DNA from: Nanohaloarchaea archaeon SW_4_43_9
Lineage (GTDB): Archaea > Nanohalarchaeota > Nanosalinia > Nanosalinales > Nanosalinaceae
DNA: 6,380 nt
Reading direction: 5' to 3'
NCBI GenBank assembly: GCA_003009815.1
Contig: PXPD01000050.1
Coordinates: forward strand, 1-6,380
The notes beneath the pieces were generated by a model. It was not told where the DNA came from. It searched no databases and worked only from the letters and a program-made list of their open reading frames with translations. A program made the translations under genes and the position numbers. Positions 5,597 through 6,380 of this stretch are shown here, piece by piece (position 1 is the first letter of the stretch; each line of letters starts with the position of its first letter).

Positions 5597-5962
5597 TCAG
5601 ATATAGAGGTAGATTAGATAAATAAGGGTCAAAGGTATGAATATGTATAATATAAACTTGAGGTATCCTCTCCCGAATCCGGTGTACTCTCGGGGATACT
5701 CTTCATCTGGTTCGAACTCAATTCCTTTCTCTGTACTTTCCTGATCTTCTGCTTCTTCGCCCTCAAAATCCTGTTCCAGGTTGAAGCCCTCTTCGGGATT
5801 ACCTTCAGGCATTAAGCCGGTGTAACCACATTCATTACATTTCCACTTGTTGGGGTTCCCACCTGAGAAGGAGATTTCCGCTTGGTTGGATGTATCCGGC
5901 TCTACATCGGTTGAACCGCAGTTAGGACAGAACCTTACTTTCTCCTTCCTTGCCAAAAACAT
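5597..5962 (-). CDS. Small zinc-ribbon protein with C-terminal transmembrane anchor
   Basis: I do not recognise a named family. The 121-residue protein has an N-terminal zinc ribbon with CPNCG (Cys12, Cys15) and CNECG (Cys42, Cys45) holding one metal ion, of the general kind seen in archaeal TFS/TFIIS-like and rubredoxin-like ribbons. A strongly acidic linker follows (about 52-92, e.g. EQDFEGEEAEDQESTEKG). A single hydrophobic helix at about 100-121 runs to the last residue, so the protein looks tail-anchored with the ribbon in the cytoplasm. It lacks the catalytic DE dipeptide and second ribbon of TFS, so a transcript-cleavage role is unlikely. The ATG at 5960-5962 has a TATA-like box about 25 nt upstream and no Shine-Dalgarno. 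It lies 87 nt upstream of rps12, with the coiled-coil membrane protein on its other side. A role in membrane-linked protein or RNA handling is possible but is speculation. Confidence 0.82.
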   Translation of the reverse strand: MFLARKEKVRFCPNCGSTDVEPDTSNQAEISFSGGNPNKWKCNECGYTGLMPEGNPEEGFNLEQDFEGEEAEDQESTEKGIEFEPDEEYPREYTGFGRGYLKFILYIFIPLTLIYLIYLYI

Positions 5963-5982
5963 CTGTCTGTTTTCAAGTTGAA

Positions 5983-5990
5983 GTAAATAT
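5983..5990 (-). promoter_or_regulatory. TATA-like box of the zinc-ribbon gene
   Basis: ATATTTAC on the minus strand, centred about 25 nt before the ATG, again the spacing for a leaderless message. It lies in a 66-nt gap that also holds a short inverted repeat (ATGAC-7 nt-GTCAT). Confidence 0.35.
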
Positions 5991-6028
5991 GACGTTTTGA
6001 GTCATTGATTTAGTCTCTCTGTTGAACT

Positions 6029-6376
6029 CTAGAATGGATTCATAATCTGGGTTACGACTATAATTAATGCTACCACGGCTATTATGCCTACAAAGACGAC
6101 TTTCGCAGTGTTTTTCCTAGAATTGACTCTGGCTTTTACAGCACTTCCTAACTGAGACTCCTTTTGTTCTGCCTTCTTGACTTCGCGTTCTTCCTGCTTT
6201 GCCTCCTGTAGTTCCTTATCCAGGATTTCTTCGTATATTTCAATCGATTCTTCTATTTCCTGTCTTATCGAGCCAATTTGCCGTCCTTTGCCCTTGTAGT
6301 TCGAGTTTTCGAGTGTTCGTAGCTGCCTGTCAATTTGCTGGAAGTTCTTTAGAACGCCGCTGCCAAAGTTCTCCAT
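6029..6376 (-). CDS. Hypothetical coiled-coil protein with C-terminal transmembrane helix
   Basis: No known family is recognised. The 115-residue product is mostly a charged, helix-favouring segment: residues 8-25 and 33-75 are rich in Glu, Lys, Gln and Ile with heptad-like spacing (IRQEIEESIEIYEEILDKEL). A basic stretch follows (KARVNSRKNTAK, 81-92), then one hydrophobic helix (about 93-110, VVFVGIIAVVALIIVV) and a short tail TQIMNPF. Basic residues before the helix and a near-terminal position suggest a tail-anchored protein with a cytoplasmic coiled coil. The ATG at 6374-6376 is only 4 nt from the window edge, and the frame is open into those bases (GCA ATG), so the gene could begin further upstream. 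It precedes the zinc-ribbon gene on the same strand, 66 nt apart, and both end in a membrane helix. The layout resembles SNARE-like proteins in topology only. Confidence 0.7.
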   Translation of the reverse strand: MENFGSGVLKNFQQIDRQLRTLENSNYKGKGRQIGSIRQEIEESIEIYEEILDKELQEAKQEEREVKKAEQKESQLGSAVKARVNSRKNTAKVVFVGIIAVVALIIVVTQIMNPF

Positions 6377-6380
6377 TGCA

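Noticed and set aside
5597..5962. Zinc-ribbon protein as transcription factor S (TFS) or RNA polymerase subunit M
   Set aside because: Only one ribbon, no catalytic acidic dipeptide in a C-terminal ribbon, and a membrane helix at the C-terminus; the resemblance is limited to the cysteine spacing.
1..6380. tRNA or rRNA genes, CRISPR arrays, insertion sequences
   Set aside because: No cloverleaf-like GGTTCGAATC-type block in a non-coding gap, no regularly spaced direct repeats, no transposase-like protein and no terminal inverted repeats were found; gaps are all under 150 nt.

Overview
This window looks like part of a DPANN-type archaeal chromosome. All recognisable genes lie on the minus strand, and the proteins are archaeal in type: EF-1A, EF-2 with a diphthamide loop, and archaeal-form S7 and S12. 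The set is rich in Asp/Glu, GC looks mid-range by eye, and regulatory sites are a mix of TATA-like boxes placed for leaderless transcripts and GGTGA/GAGGT Shine-Dalgarno sites. A salt-adapted nanohaloarchaeon-like organism fits best, but that placement is inference.

Read in the direction of transcription (high to low coordinates), the order is: a small coiled-coil protein with a C-terminal membrane helix (6029-6376); a small zinc-ribbon protein with a C-terminal membrane helix (5597-5962); rps12 (5087-5509); rps7 (4450-5076); the gene for elongation factor 2 (2223-4304); a GT4-type glycosyltransferase (990-2132); and the 5' part of the EF-1A gene (1-906, running off the window). rps12-rps7-EF-2-EF-1A is the conserved archaeal str cluster. 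Here a glycosyltransferase sits between the two elongation factors, and two predicted membrane-anchored proteins stand upstream of rps12, where nusA and rpl30e are usual.

The most striking observation is in the EF-2 gene. It reads as three pieces in two frames, with coding material missing at both junctions. About 27 codons are lost between the P-loop and the RGIT switch-I motif (near 4200), and about 8 codons, matching the invariant GMGELHLE motif of domain III, are lost near 3086. The two losses have compensating frame effects, and adding the estimated 83 and 28 nt back gives about 730 residues, the normal archaeal EF-2 length. Because sequence is absent rather than inserted, introns, inteins and programmed frameshifting cannot explain it. 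An assembly collapse over conserved sequence is the leading explanation; a decayed extra copy is the alternative.

Functionally, the window encodes the ribosomal decoding-centre protein S12, the 30S head protein S7, the translocase EF-2 and the aminoacyl-tRNA carrier EF-1A. rps12 and rps7 are tightly coupled (10-nt gap, with the rps7 Shine-Dalgarno overlapping the rps12 stop). EF-2, the glycosyltransferase and EF-1A each have an upstream gap of about 80-145 nt with promoter-like elements, so they may be transcribed separately.
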